A DNA stretch of 64,000 bases from NCBI RefSeq assembly GCF_001647285.1, contig NZ_LRML01000010.1, positions 89,362 to 153,361 of the forward strand. The letters run 5' to 3'. The translations under genes and the position numbers were made by a program. The notes beneath the pieces were generated by a model. That model searched no databases. It was not told where the DNA came from and saw only the letters and a program-made list of their open reading frames with translations. Positions 25,760 to 34,756 of this stretch are shown piece after piece (positions within the stretch are counted from its first letter, which is position 1; the number at the start of each line of letters is the position of its first letter). Source of the DNA: Rufibacter roseus. GTDB lineage: Bacteria > Bacteroidota > Bacteroidia > Cytophagales > Hymenobacteraceae.

Positions 25760-26650
25760 TTACTTCACTAGAACCGGTTTATTGTACTCAATCTGCCCGT
25801 ACTTGCCGTTGAAGAAATCACGGTAGGCCAGAGCAATTTCAGCTTTGCTGTTCATCACAAAAGGACCTTCGGCTACAATTGGTTCTGCGTAACGTTCGCC
25901 CCCGAAGAGAATCACATCAATGGCGGTCTCCTGCGGATTTGTGATTTCTACGGAGCCCTCAGAGCGGTCAAACTCCACAAACTCGTTGGCGGTGTGCTCG
26001 GTGCCGTTTAGTTGCGCATTGCCAGCCAACAAGAAGGCAGCGTACTCTACCCCAGCACTCGTTTCTTGCTTGAATGTTTGGCCAGGCTCCAGGTGCAGGT
26101 GATACAGGAACTGCTCAGAATAGCTGGGAATAGGCGAGGCCAGTTCTTCATAGCTGCCGGCAATGACCTTGATCCAACCTTTGCCATTTTCTAACATCTT
26201 TTGCGGAACCTCTGCGGCCTGTACAGCTAAATATGCAGGAGCTTCGGCTTTGTGTTGGCTGGGCAGGTTGATCCAGAACTGCATGGCGTGGGTGAGGCCA
26301 GTGGTTTCCGCTGGGTTGGGGTTTAGGGTTTCGTCATGGATAACACCATTGCCCGCTTTCATCCATTGAATGCCGCCGCTGGTTACTTTGGCGTGGTGGC
26401 CGGCACTGTCAAAATGCTCGCCTTTGCCGTGTAGTAGGTAGGTGAGGGTGGCAATGCCGCGGTGCGGATGCGCGCCCGTACCAGTTTGCATTCTGCTTTC
26501 AGTAGGCGCATGTACTTTGGGTGTAATATGGTCCAGGAACACAAACGGACCCACAGCCTGGGCGTAGCGGTTAGGCAGCATGCGGTAAATGAGGAGGTCT
26601 CCAATATCGGCGCGTTGGCCGCGGGTAGAAAAGCTTACGTTCTTTTTCAT
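25760..26650 (-). CDS. Pirin family protein
   Basis: The 296-residue protein is a bicupin of the pirin family. The metal-binding residues of the N-terminal cupin are intact: His61 and His63 (GAHPHRG) and His105 and Glu107 (NGVIHDE). The C-terminal cupin region includes FLLAGNAQLNGTEHTANEFV and VILFGGERYAEPIVAEGPFV. Bacterial pirins include quercetin 2,3-dioxygenases and proteins controlling pyruvate metabolism; which applies is unknown. It is monocistronic. Confidence 0.92.
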   Translation of the reverse strand: MKKNVSFSTRGQRADIGDLLIYRMLPNRYAQAVGPFVFLDHITPKVHAPTESRMQTGTGAHPHRGIATLTYLLHGKGEHFDSAGHHAKVTSGGIQWMKAGNGVIHDETLNPNPAETTGLTHAMQFWINLPSQHKAEAPAYLAVQAAEVPQKMLENGKGWIKVIAGSYEELASPIPSYSEQFLYHLHLEPGQTFKQETSAGVEYAAFLLAGNAQLNGTEHTANEFVEFDRSEGSVEITNPQETAIDVILFGGERYAEPIVAEGPFVMNSKAEIALAYRDFFNGKYGQIEYNKPVLVK

Positions 26651-26946
26651 GGCTATGTCTTTTTAGCGTGGCGTCCTGGGGCTGATGATCATCGCCGGCA
26701 GGAACAATACAAAGGTGCAGCCCAACCCCGCCTGAACACGATGACCTAGGGTAAAAAAAGACGTTGACAAATGTCAACGTGTGCAGCAAGTATCAGGTAG
26801 CAACATCAATGATGGCAAGTACAAGAGAAAGCTCCCTACAAATTAGGTGTTAACGTAAATGCAGGCTGCCGTAATCCCGCAATTCCCCTCTTGGGAGGGG
26901 TAGGGGTGGGTTCACTTCTGTGAGCAGCGCTATTTGGGTAAAACCT

Positions 26947-26982
26947 GTTTCTAACCTGTTTTCGTCAAAACAAGCCGAAAAC
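26947..26982. repeat. Dispersed palindromic element downstream of the Crp-type gene
   Basis: GTTTCTAACCTG, centre TTTTCGTCAAAA, then CAAGCCGAAAAC. The same 365-base gap (26651-27015) also holds a CCCCTCTTGGGAGGGG hairpin near 26884; the rest is featureless. Confidence 0.6.
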
Positions 26983-27015
26983 AAAAAAAAGCTACCCCTT
27001 GCACGCAAGACACCG

Positions 27016-27597
27016 TTAATGCACCTGCTGCTTGCGTATGCGGCTGAGGGTTTCTTTGGTGATGCCCAAGTACGAGGCAATAAGGTGTTGTGGAAACCGC
27101 TGCACAAATTCCGGGTGGCACTCAACAAACTCCGCGTAGCGTTTCTCGGCGGAGAAGCTGATGGCGGCATTGATGCGGCGTTGTGTAGCCATGGAGTGGC
27201 GGTCGTCCATTCGCCGGGCCATCTGCAGGAGGGTAGGCACCTCTTCATACAGTTGTAGCAAATCTGCTTTTTCAATGACCAGCAGTTGGGTGTCTTCCCA
27301 AGCATCTATATTGTACAAAGAAGGCGTGAGCATGAGAAAGCTTTCCCGGTCACCAACCCACCAGTTTTCTACCGCAAACTGCACCACGTGTTCGGTGCCC
27401 TTTTCATCTACGCTGTACTGCCGCATAGCCCCGCTTACCACAAAAGCCATGTAGCGGCTAATATCTCCCTCCTGCAACAGGTACTGCTTCTTCCGCAGCT
27501 TCTTCGGGTGGAAGGCCTCTTGCACCAGCGCCTGCTCCTGCTGGGTGAGCGGGGTTTGGGTGTAGTGGGTGATGTAGGTGAAGAGGGATGAGTGCAT
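27016..27597 (-). CDS. Crp/Fnr-family transcriptional regulator
   Basis: From the ATG at 27597 the product has 193 residues. A cyclic-nucleotide-binding-like domain (about 20-115; KQYLLQEGDISRYMAFVVSG and EHVVQFAVENWWVGD) is followed by a C-terminal HTH (about 165-190; FPQHLIASYLGITKETLSRI). There is no Cys cluster for an iron-sulfur centre, so it is not an Fnr-type oxygen sensor. This type is common in Bacteroidota, where the effector is generally unknown. It lies just beside the AT-rich SIR2 island, but its own base composition is that of the core genome. Confidence 0.9.
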   Translation of the reverse strand: MHSSLFTYITHYTQTPLTQQEQALVQEAFHPKKLRKKQYLLQEGDISRYMAFVVSGAMRQYSVDEKGTEHVVQFAVENWWVGDRESFLMLTPSLYNIDAWEDTQLLVIEKADLLQLYEEVPTLLQMARRMDDRHSMATQRRINAAISFSAEKRYAEFVECHPEFVQRFPQHLIASYLGITKETLSRIRKQQVH

Positions 27598-27753
27598 GGT
27601 TGAAAAAGAATACAAAAGAGGAAGCAGGAGGCTCTGAAAAGCCTTATCGATTCATATTATTTAACTTTTATCAGACTAGATCTATTTCTAATGAATAGAG
27701 TTAGAATATTCTATTGTGGTCGCTACTCGTCTCCTGTTCAATAATTACTTAAA

Positions 27754-29322
27754 TTATATGGGTGTAACAGCTGAGTTGAATGAAGTCCCCTGTATTATGT
27801 CTGATTCGGTCCCTAAATCTTGAGTTTCACTACTATATTTAACCCAGTCATATATACTTAAAATTTTTCTATAATCTGTAGTCGGATTTGAGGATGTTTC
27901 TCGAAGATAACTTTCAGTTAATTCTAATGGTATATTCCGGTAGAAAGTGTTCCAGATAATAGAACTGGTTTTGTATGATGAAGGAATAGTCTCGTCTGCT
28001 AAAATATCGGTCACAGTAATGTGTGTTTTTTGTGAAGCCGGTTTTATATTTTTAAGACATTCATCAATGTTCTTTACTTGTTGCTCTTTTAGTTTTTCTA
28101 TCGACTGAATTTGTGAATTTATTTTACTAAAACCGAAGATTGGAAAATATTGAGCAGCTTGAATTTTATATTTATCTATTAAAAATAAGATTTGATAGTT
28201 AGATTCATCTATAATTTTAAAGTAATTGGAAAGTAGTTCAGCTGAAGTTTCATAATGGTAACTAATGGTTTTCGTTGAGCCAATTGCTAATATTTTATCA
28301 CCATTCCTCAAAGTGTCTAAATCCTCTGTTATGCTAACTTTAATTTCACCCCCAGCATAAATTTCTTTCACTACATTTTGAACTTTCCTAACATCTAAGG
28401 CAGTAACAGGTAAATGAATGTTAGAAATTGAGTTGTAAAGTTTTGAGTAATTATCAGTTTTAACCTTATTAATTTGAATTGTGAGCCCTTCATTTAAAAC
28501 TATATCATGCTCACTTATTATGTCATTGTCATCCCCAGGGCTATATTCCACGAGTAAAAAATTACTTTTAATTTTAGACGCTGATTCTGAATTATGTTCA
28601 ACATAAGAAAAAATAGTTCTTAATATTTTCTTTATGTTGTCATCACCTACATTATATCCTAGAAATATTATGGGGTTGTGGATAAAGAGAGAGAGTAGTT
28701 GTGCTCTAATTAGTTCGTATTTTTCATCGAATCCTTTATAATCTTCTTCAGTTATAATTATTTTATCTGGCTATTGGTGACATCCATGTATTTTATATAC
28801 CGAACCATAAGGGTTGCTTAATAGTATATTATTGCCTACAAGTTTATTGAATTCAAAAAAATTTTCTATTAGGGAATCATAGTTTGTTGTAATGATTGAG
28901 CCTATGTTTTTTCTTATTTTTCTTAACTCTTTTAAGTCTTCTTTTTTTTCTTCTTTAAACATTAAAGAAGAAAAAATTTCTGCAATATAAATCTTGAACC
29001 TGCTTAAGTTTTTTCCATTCTGCATATTTTCATAAAAAATGTCATTAATGCGCTCGAACTTACCCCGTCTATCATCTTGTAGTTGTTCATTAAAGTCTTT
29101 TTCTAGTATCGACGCTATTTTTAAAAAGTCAAACTTATTGTTATGGAAGCACTTTGATTTGATGTCTAGATAGTATTCATCATTTTCTTTTAAATCAAAA
29201 GAAATTTTTTTTAATAGCCCATCCCAAGTATAGGAGTTGTCAAGATATCTTAAGCTAATACCAATACCAATAAATAGAATAGGATGATTTTTATATCTTG
29301 AGATGAATTCTTCTATTTTCAT
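27754..29322 (-). pseudogene. SIR2-family (defence-type) protein gene interrupted by one in-frame TAG
   Basis: From the ATG at 29322 the first 183 codons encode the start of a SIR2-like domain: LFIGIGISLRYLDNSYTWDG, SIITTNYDSLIE with Asn147 and Asp149, and VYKIHGC with His179. Codon 184 is TAG (28771-28773). The same frame then stays open for 338 codons and continues the domain with PDKIIITEEDYKGF and IIFLGYNVGDDNIKKIL, both standard SIR2-like motifs. The C-terminal half (about 260-521) is of unknown fold. Such proteins are NAD-binding enzymes, and many act in anti-phage defence by NAD+ depletion. The gene is far more AT-rich than its surroundings, suggesting acquisition. It may be a recent pseudogene, an amber read-through gene, or a sequencing error. 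Confidence 0.85.
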
Positions 29323-29699
29323 ATGATTTATAAATCTGTTGCTAGACAATGTTTAATTTGTAAATATATGCATCTAATATAGGATTTATTTTATTATTAA
29401 AAATATTAATTTCTGTTAATAGGTTTATGAGCTATTTTAGTCATTGTTTAACATTTTGCACTCATTCCTGCATACTAACATGACTCATGCACTCGTTCTC
29501 CTTCACTATCAGTATACCGTGATAAATGAATTCAAGCAGTAGGCATTCCGGTGATTTCCCTCTTCGGGCAGTACCTCACACACAATCCTATCAGGCTGAG
29601 CCTACAAATTCAAAAACAAAAAAGGTGCTCATCCGCCTCTCCAGGCAGATAAACACCTCTCCCAATCCTGACCAAACAGGAAACGCTAAACTTCCCCCG
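29323..29699. other. Gap at the right edge of the AT-rich island
   Basis: The first 130 bases remain very AT-rich and probably contain the SIR2 gene's promoter. After about 29520 the composition returns to that of the core genome. The only clear element is the terminator at 29611-29658. I found no flanking direct repeat or att-like site. Confidence 0.5.
29611..29658 (-). terminator. Intrinsic terminator of the SDR gene
   Basis: On the minus strand AGGTGTTTATCTGCCT pairs with AGGCGGATGAGCACCT (29658-29643 with 29638-29623), with G-T wobbles. A T-rich run (TTTTTTGTTTTTG) follows. It lies 41 bases beyond the SDR stop codon. Confidence 0.75.
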
Positions 29700-30557
29700 C
29701 TAAACTTCCACCTCAAACCCCACCGATTGGCTTACCTCCACCCACTGCGCAAACTCCTGCCCCAGGCTGTCCAGTTTAGCGGTGGCCATGTCATAGGCGT
29801 CTGAACCTAAGAGCAAGTGCACGGGTGGGTTTTCAGAAGTGGCGGTTTGGATGAGGGCGGCGGCTACTTTCTCGGGGTCGCCAGGTTGGTTGCCGTTAAT
29901 CTGCTCCTGGTGCAGGGTCTGCATTTCACGGGCGTTGGCGTACTCGGCCATAGGAGACTGCGGCGTGACCAGTGAGCTTTCGGTTAAGAAGTTCGTGCGG
30001 ATGTAACCCGGCATGACCACCGTTACCTTGATGTTGAACGGTTCTACCTCCACGGCCAGTGCTTCGGTGAAACCGTTCACGGCAAACTTGGTGGCGCAGT
30101 AAACCCCGAAGCCCGGGAAGTTTCCGTTCATGCCCCCAATGGACGAAATGTTGAAAATGTGGCCGCTGTTTTGGCGGCGCAGGTACGGCAGCGCTTTCCG
30201 GATCACGTTCAATGCCCCGAAGACGTTCACCTCAAAATTCTTCCTTGCCTCCTGGTCTGTGAGTTCTTCCAGGCTGCCCAAAAGGCCGTAGCCCGCGTTG
30301 TTCACCACCACGTCTACCCGCCCGAAGGTTTCCACGGTTTTGGCCAGGGCCTGCGCCACGCTTTCCTCGTTTGTCAAGTCCATAGCCAAAGGCAGAAACT
30401 GATTTGTAGAAAAAGCAACGGCTTGAGGGAGCTGTTTCACGCTACGGGAGGTGGCGGCCACCGCATGCCCTTGCTGCAACAGCTGGCGGGTGAGAGATAG
30501 GCCAATGCCTTTAGAGGCGCCGGTAATGAACCACACTTTTTTGGTTTGATTTTCCAT
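29700..30557 (-). CDS. SDR-family oxidoreductase
   Basis: From the ATG at 30557 the product has 285 residues. It is a classical SDR with FITGASKGIGLSLT, NNAGYG, a catalytic Ser (FNISSIGG) and YCATK with the catalytic Tyr and Lys. VVMPGYIRTNFL and a variable C-terminal region without a membrane anchor follow. The substrate is unknown; the closest general type is the retinol-dehydrogenase-like SDRs paired with AraC regulators in Bacteroidota. It lies downstream of such a regulator on the same strand, with about 250 bases between them. Confidence 0.92.
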   Translation of the reverse strand: MENQTKKVWFITGASKGIGLSLTRQLLQQGHAVAATSRSVKQLPQAVAFSTNQFLPLAMDLTNEESVAQALAKTVETFGRVDVVVNNAGYGLLGSLEELTDQEARKNFEVNVFGALNVIRKALPYLRRQNSGHIFNISSIGGMNGNFPGFGVYCATKFAVNGFTEALAVEVEPFNIKVTVVMPGYIRTNFLTESSLVTPQSPMAEYANAREMQTLHQEQINGNQPGDPEKVAAALIQTATSENPPVHLLLGSDAYDMATAKLDSLGQEFAQWVEVSQSVGFEVEV

Positions 30558-30805
30558 GGTTTCCAAGGTTTTAAGTTTCGAGCATGTTTGCATTTGTCTT
30601 TTGCGCTGCAAAACGGCATATAAAGAACCTGCCTTCGTGCTTTTTTCTCACCATAGCGCTGCTATGCTGCTCAAAAACCACATCGGCAGAACCTTTCTCT
30701 GCCATTTTTCGCTAGCAAAATCAAAATGTAAACAAGCTCTTAAAACAAAGGTAGGGCAGGGGCGGACGGCGGTGTTTGCGCCTATCAAACCATCACTTGC
30801 AAAAA

Positions 30806-31699
30806 TCAAACATGCCGGAACTGCGAGGGCGGCAACGAGGTGTGCTTCTTGAAGAAATTATTGAAATGCGCGGGTTCTTCAAAGCCCAGGCTGTAGCCAA
30901 TCTCCGAGATGTTCCAGTCAGTGTGCTTGAGCAGAGCCATGGCCTCGCTCACTAGTCGCGACGAAATAAGCTCCGTAGTGGTTTTGCCAGTGGTTTTCTT
31001 GATGGCGCGGTTCAGGTGGTTCACGTGCACTGCCAGCTGCTCGGCAAAGTCTTTGGCTGATCGCAGCTGGAACCGCTGGCCAGGTGATTCAATCGGGAAC
31101 TGGCGCTCCAGCAACTCACTGAACACGGCGGTAATACGGGCATTGGCATCTGGGTGTTCATACAGTACTTCGGCCGGTTGGCTCTTCAGGGCGAAGTGCG
31201 TCATCTCGGTCACGTAATTGCGCAGCAGGTCGTACTTATACAGGTAGTCAGAACTGATCTCCGACAGCATCTTCTCAAAAATTGCCGTCACCTGTTGCTC
31301 CTGCTCCTCATTTAAAGGGTAAAACGGTTTTCCGCCCAAGGCGAACATAGGCAAATCCTGCAGGCTTCCCCGTATCTTCTCAGTGAAAAAAGCCTCCGTG
31401 AAAATGCAGAAATACCCGCTGGGCTCCCCAGAAACCGCCTCCCAAGTGTACGGCACCTGCGGATTGAAAAACATGAGCGTTGTGCCTTTTACCTCCACGC
31501 TTCTGTCAGCGTAATGGTACCGGAAGTGCCCCCTGATCAGGGAGATTTTGTAGAAATCGCGGCGGCTGTAATTGGCGGGGGTAAGGGCGCAATCTTCTAG
31601 CCGGAATACATTAAAATGCCCAAGGTCTTTCTTCAGGTTTTCGGGAAGTCCCTTGAATTTGTGCTGGTAAAATTCTTCTAAAGTCTCTGTAGGTGCCAT
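30806..31699 (-). CDS. AraC-family transcriptional regulator
   Basis: The 297-residue protein has an N-terminal cupin-like sensing domain (about 40-170) and a C-terminal pair of helix-turn-helix motifs (about 205-297). The second of these is seen in DWNISEIGYSLGFEEPAHFN and KKHTSLPPSQFRHV, the family signature. Its position upstream of the SDR gene and downstream of the small Atu4866-like gene suggests that it controls one or both. Confidence 0.92.
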   Translation of the reverse strand: MAPTETLEEFYQHKFKGLPENLKKDLGHFNVFRLEDCALTPANYSRRDFYKISLIRGHFRYHYADRSVEVKGTTLMFFNPQVPYTWEAVSGEPSGYFCIFTEAFFTEKIRGSLQDLPMFALGGKPFYPLNEEQEQQVTAIFEKMLSEISSDYLYKYDLLRNYVTEMTHFALKSQPAEVLYEHPDANARITAVFSELLERQFPIESPGQRFQLRSAKDFAEQLAVHVNHLNRAIKKTTGKTTTELISSRLVSEAMALLKHTDWNISEIGYSLGFEEPAHFNNFFKKHTSLPPSQFRHV

Positions 31700-31737
31700 G
31701 ATGGAAGATAGGTGATTTCAGGGGATCTGTTTGTTAT

Positions 31738-31773
31738 GTTTTCGGCCTGTTTTCTGAAAAGCAGACCGAAAAC
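31738..31773 (+). repeat. Dispersed palindromic element upstream of the AraC gene
   Basis: GTTTTCGGCCTG, centre TTTTCTGAAAA, then GCAGACCGAAAAC; a near-consensus copy 39 bases upstream of the AraC start codon. The 630-base gap 31700-32329 also holds CCCCCTTTGAAGG and CCCCCTTCAAAGGGGG motifs near 31820 and 31935. Confidence 0.7.
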
Positions 31774-32075
31774 TCTTTTCTAGGTCAGTCCTTTTCTCAA
31801 ATATTGTGCACGCATTTCGTCCCCCTTTGAAGGCTCGGGATGATTACTCGTGCAGATTAGGTATTCCCGAGAATCGTTTTCTTGCTCTTTTAGTAGTTGT
31901 TATTGGTTCTTCTGATGCCCTTGTCATCCCCCTACCCCCTTCAAAGGGGGACGATCGGGTATCGTCATATTAGTAAACTTGCCGAAGGGAATGAGCCGCA
32001 CTTGCCTACGCTGCTTAGAAAGGCACGGATTTGCTTCCGCGCCATAGAGGGCAGCGCATTTGATCAACAAGAGCC

Positions 32076-32125
32076 GCGGATTGCAAATCCGCAGGTATTT
32101 AAGTTCGGGATTGCAAATCCCGAAC
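32076..32125. repeat. Paired GGATTGCAAATCC palindromes
   Basis: Two perfect or near-perfect palindromes share the core GGATTGCAAATCC. The first is GCGGATTGCAAATCCGC (32076-32092). The second is GTTCGGGATTG with CAAATCCCGAAC (32103-32125). They lie ten bases apart in a gene-free stretch. Confidence 0.7.
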
Positions 32126-32329
32126 AGCTTGTCCAAACAGCTGGGGCTCGAGCAGCTTATTATTCTGAAGTTCTGTTTTTAACCTGCTTTCAAGAAACTA
32201 GTGCTTCTCTAATTTAATTCTTAGAAGAATCGAACAGGAGTTCAGACTGACTTTTCTTATCCTCTTACAATTTCTAATTCTTAATTTCTAATTTTTAATT
32301 TGAAAGAGCACCAGCCCCAAAACAGTAAA

Positions 32330-32578
32330 CTACTGCTCTTCCCGATATAGCACCATTCCGGCGTGGTAGAGAATGCCGTCTTTGAAATCACCGTCGGCGG
32401 TGAAGCCGGTGTCATCTTGGTAGTCTATGTGGTCTCCGGTGAGGGTATAAGAGCCTTGGTAGGCGCTTTGGCGGGAGCCGCGGGCTTCGTCGTAGCGGCC
32501 GTTGGGCAGCAATTCGTGCCGAATGTAACCGTCGGCGGTGACCCACATGCCCACGTAGGGGTGTGCTTCTTCTTTCAT
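32330..32578 (-). CDS. Atu4866-like small protein
   Basis: The 82-residue protein matches the Atu4866 family in length and pattern: YVGMWVTADGYIRHELLPNG, YQGSYTLTGDHIDYQDDTGF and the C-terminal DGILYHAGMVLYRE. Known structures of the family are small lipocalin-like beta-barrels of unknown function. It lies upstream of the AraC and SDR genes on the same strand; homologues often occur next to such genes. Confidence 0.85.
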   Translation of the reverse strand: MKEEAHPYVGMWVTADGYIRHELLPNGRYDEARGSRQSAYQGSYTLTGDHIDYQDDTGFTADGDFKDGILYHAGMVLYREEQ

Positions 32579-32753
32579 AATCTTGTCTTTAATTGCCTGG
32601 CGAGAATGAATTCTTTCCGTATTTCCTGATTACAAAAGTAGAAGGAGAGAAGGCGAAGGTGTTTGCCTGTATCAAACCATTGCTTGCAAAATTCAAACAA
32701 TCGGGGCGGGGGAGAAGAGTAGTTCTAAAGCACTGGGCTCTGTAAAAGTCATT

Positions 32754-32795
32754 TCTGATTTGGGCCTGTTTTACCAAAATCAGGCCCAAATCAGA
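32754..32795 (-). terminator. Hairpin terminator of the barrel gene, also a dispersed palindrome copy
   Basis: A perfect 15-bp stem TCTGATTTGGGCCTG (32754-32768) with CAGGCCCAAATCAGA (32781-32795) around the centre TTTTACCAAAAT. It begins 10 bases past the stop codon of the outer-membrane gene. It follows the family pattern, but there is no long T run. Confidence 0.65.
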
Positions 32796-32804
32796 TTTCT
32801 GCTG

Positions 32805-33389
32805 CTAATTAGGGTCGGTTATTTGGCTCAGTACACTTGATAAATAGATCTGGAAGCCTAAGTTAAGGGTAATGCCGGTTAACCCTCTGCTTTGAAAAGT
32901 ATTAGAGGACAAATTAGCCTTGTCATAATTGAGCATCAATTCAATGCCCACGTGCTCATTCAAGAACTGGGTAACACCCGCCCCGAAACCGTAACTGAAA
33001 TATCCTTCAGCGTCAGGCCTGTTCATATAGTTATAATCATCGTTGAAATTAGTTCCTACTCGGTTGTACCCCGCGCGTCCCTCCAGTAACAGTTTAGTAG
33101 GCGAAGAGCCAAAGTAGCCTCTAACAAAAGGCGTAAGGCCAATGGTGTAGAGTTTATAATAATCAGTGGTAGAATAAGCCACCGGAATGCCTGTGCCCAG
33201 AGCAATGTTATCTGCCACAAAGGTGCCAAAGCGCGGGGTTAACGAAAGAGCGGTGGTGTTGTCTGGGCCTTCAGTGTCAATGTAAAGGCTGCCGGAACCG
33301 CCAATAAGCCTTGCGCCTTTTTCTGTTTGGGCCTGTGCCGAAGCAATGAGGCAAGAAAAGAGAAAGATGGTGAAAAAGACCTTTTTCAT
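32805..33389 (-). CDS. Outer-membrane beta-barrel protein (small porin-like family)
   Basis: The 194-residue product has a signal peptide (MKKVFFTIFLFSCLIASAQA) and about eight amphipathic strands, including ALSLTPRFGTFVADNIALG, YTIGLTPFVRGYFGSSP and EGYFSYGFGAGVTQFLNEHV. It fits the OmpA-like/OMP_b-brl eight-stranded barrels abundant in Bacteroidota. The function is unknown. Confidence 0.88.
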   Translation of the reverse strand: MKKVFFTIFLFSCLIASAQAQTEKGARLIGGSGSLYIDTEGPDNTTALSLTPRFGTFVADNIALGTGIPVAYSTTDYYKLYTIGLTPFVRGYFGSSPTKLLLEGRAGYNRVGTNFNDDYNYMNRPDAEGYFSYGFGAGVTQFLNEHVGIELMLNYDKANLSSNTFQSRGLTGITLNLGFQIYLSSVLSQITDPN

Positions 33390-33469
33390 GTGAAGATGGA
33401 ATAATTAGATAGATAAAATAAGGAAGCTAAAGAAATTCCTTTTGGTCTAGGGAGCCAGTACAGCCTGCT

Positions 33470-33922
33470 TTACCCCTGCACCGCAATCTTCAACACCACT
33501 TTACGCACCACTTCCTGCGTAGCCAGAGGGGCATGCACATCATTGGGGAAGAAGATGGTGAAAAAGCCCGCCGGTACGTCAAACCAACTGGTAGGCTTCA
33601 CGTCGAAGAAATAGACATCGCGCTCGGCAGAGTAGGGCTCTATGGAAGTGCCGCAGGAAGAAAGGTCTTGCCAGCCCATGTGATCAGTTCCCCGCACAAT
33701 ATACTGGATGTCAATGTACCGCTGGTGCGCTTCCATTTTAGCGTCTGCCTTGGCTACACCAGGCCCTTCAGAGAGAATGGCAAAAAGATCATCGCCGGCT
33801 AGTTCTATCTTGCCGGTGGGTAAATTCTGAAGATCTGCTTCTTGTAGAAACTGAAAGGCTTGCTTGAACAGTGGGTGCAGTGCGTAGTAGCGAGCGGCGT
33901 GTTGCAGAGAGTCTAAAACCAT
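33470..33922 (-). CDS. YhcH/YjgK/YiaL family protein
   Basis: From the ATG at 33922 the product has 150 residues; an earlier in-frame start would add 26 residues unlike the family. MEAHQRYIDIQYIVRGTDHM and FTIFFPNDVHAP contain the conserved Glu/His residues of the cupin-like metal site. Members such as YhcH are linked to sialic acid and other sugar catabolism, possibly as anomerases or isomerases. There is no sugar operon next to it here, so the substrate is open. Confidence 0.88.
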   Translation of the reverse strand: MVLDSLQHAARYYALHPLFKQAFQFLQEADLQNLPTGKIELAGDDLFAILSEGPGVAKADAKMEAHQRYIDIQYIVRGTDHMGWQDLSSCGTSIEPYSAERDVYFFDVKPTSWFDVPAGFFTIFFPNDVHAPLATQEVVRKVVLKIAVQG

Positions 33923-34090
33923 AAGTCTTTTTTGTAAAGGAAAGGCGAGAAAGCGTTGGTGAAAACTGCTGTTAACGCAAGCTAGTATACTTAAAACCAC
34001 CCAAAGCTTCTGCTGAGTAGGTTGGTAAATTGCACCATTTTAGGCCAATTACCAAAGAGTAACATCTATTGTTTAAGAAGCAGAGGCTGT

Positions 34091-34756
34091 TTACTTCTCT
34101 TCGCATTGGTTAAATCTGCTGCCATGCATTTTCCTGAAGGAGTACTTTCCACTGCTAATCACGAGAGAATCTAAAGGATTGGCTTCATTGTACAGGGTGC
34201 CGGAGAAGGTACCTTGAATGCCTGTTAAAGCAACAGAACCAGAAATAGGGTGGAAGGCGGCTACGGTGACCCAAAAGTTTGCTTTATCACTTCTGTTAAC
34301 GTAGCGCCGTGAAGGTTCACCAGGTTTGTTTTGGTTATAGATCACAAAGGAGTCAAAGTTTTGTTTATAGGTGCCGGTAAGGGGGTAGGTGCCTGTATTG
34401 GTCACGTTCATGAACTGAATCAGCAAAACATCCTCACTTCTATAATCAGCCAAGCCCTGTGGGTCTTTATACGCCCAGATGGTATAAAATGGAATCTCGC
34501 CTTGTGCTCGTACAAGCCCCGATTGGTCCAGGGAGAACGTGCGGCTGCAGGCATCTTGTTCTCTCTGACCTGGTACCCATTCCTGATTTCCTATTTTCAT
34601 GCTGAAGGTGTTCAGGGGCAGGCTTGCTTCTCTAACTGGCGTTCCTTCATCATCTGAGGTGCAACTACTAACCGCTAGCAGTAGTATTGCCAGTGCCAGA
34701 GAACTAACCCTCATGCTTAAAGTCTTTGTTTTGGTGGGAGTTATTCGTTTTTCCAT
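34091..34756 (-). CDS. Hypothetical lipoprotein
   Basis: The protein of about 221 residues has a lipoprotein signal (MRVSSLALAILLLAVSSC) with the lipid-attachment Cys at residue 32 from the ATG at 34756. The ATG at 34714 would give a more normal signal length. The mature part is beta-rich (FSMKIGNQEWVPGQR, YPLTGTYKQNFDSFVIYN, ITGS-like turns), similar to the many DUF-type Bacteroidota lipoproteins with an N-terminal strand after a Ser/Asp linker. The function is unknown. Confidence 0.78.
   Translation of the reverse strand: MEKRITPTKTKTLSMRVSSLALAILLLAVSSCTSDDEGTPVREASLPLNTFSMKIGNQEWVPGQREQDACSRTFSLDQSGLVRAQGEIPFYTIWAYKDPQGLADYRSEDVLLIQFMNVTNTGTYPLTGTYKQNFDSFVIYNQNKPGEPSRRYVNRSDKANFWVTVAAFHPISGSVALTGIQGTFSGTLYNEANPLDSLVISSGKYSFRKMHGSRFNQCEEK

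Noticed and set aside
26850..27305. 151-codon minus-strand frame overlapping the Crp-type gene
   Set aside because: It is an out-of-frame shadow of the regulator gene, with a Pro/Ser/Arg composition typical of shadows.
31924..32136. 70-codon frame on the minus strand
   Set aside because: It is formed mainly by the GGATTGCAAATCC palindromes and the CCCCCTTCAAAGGGGG element and has no protein character.
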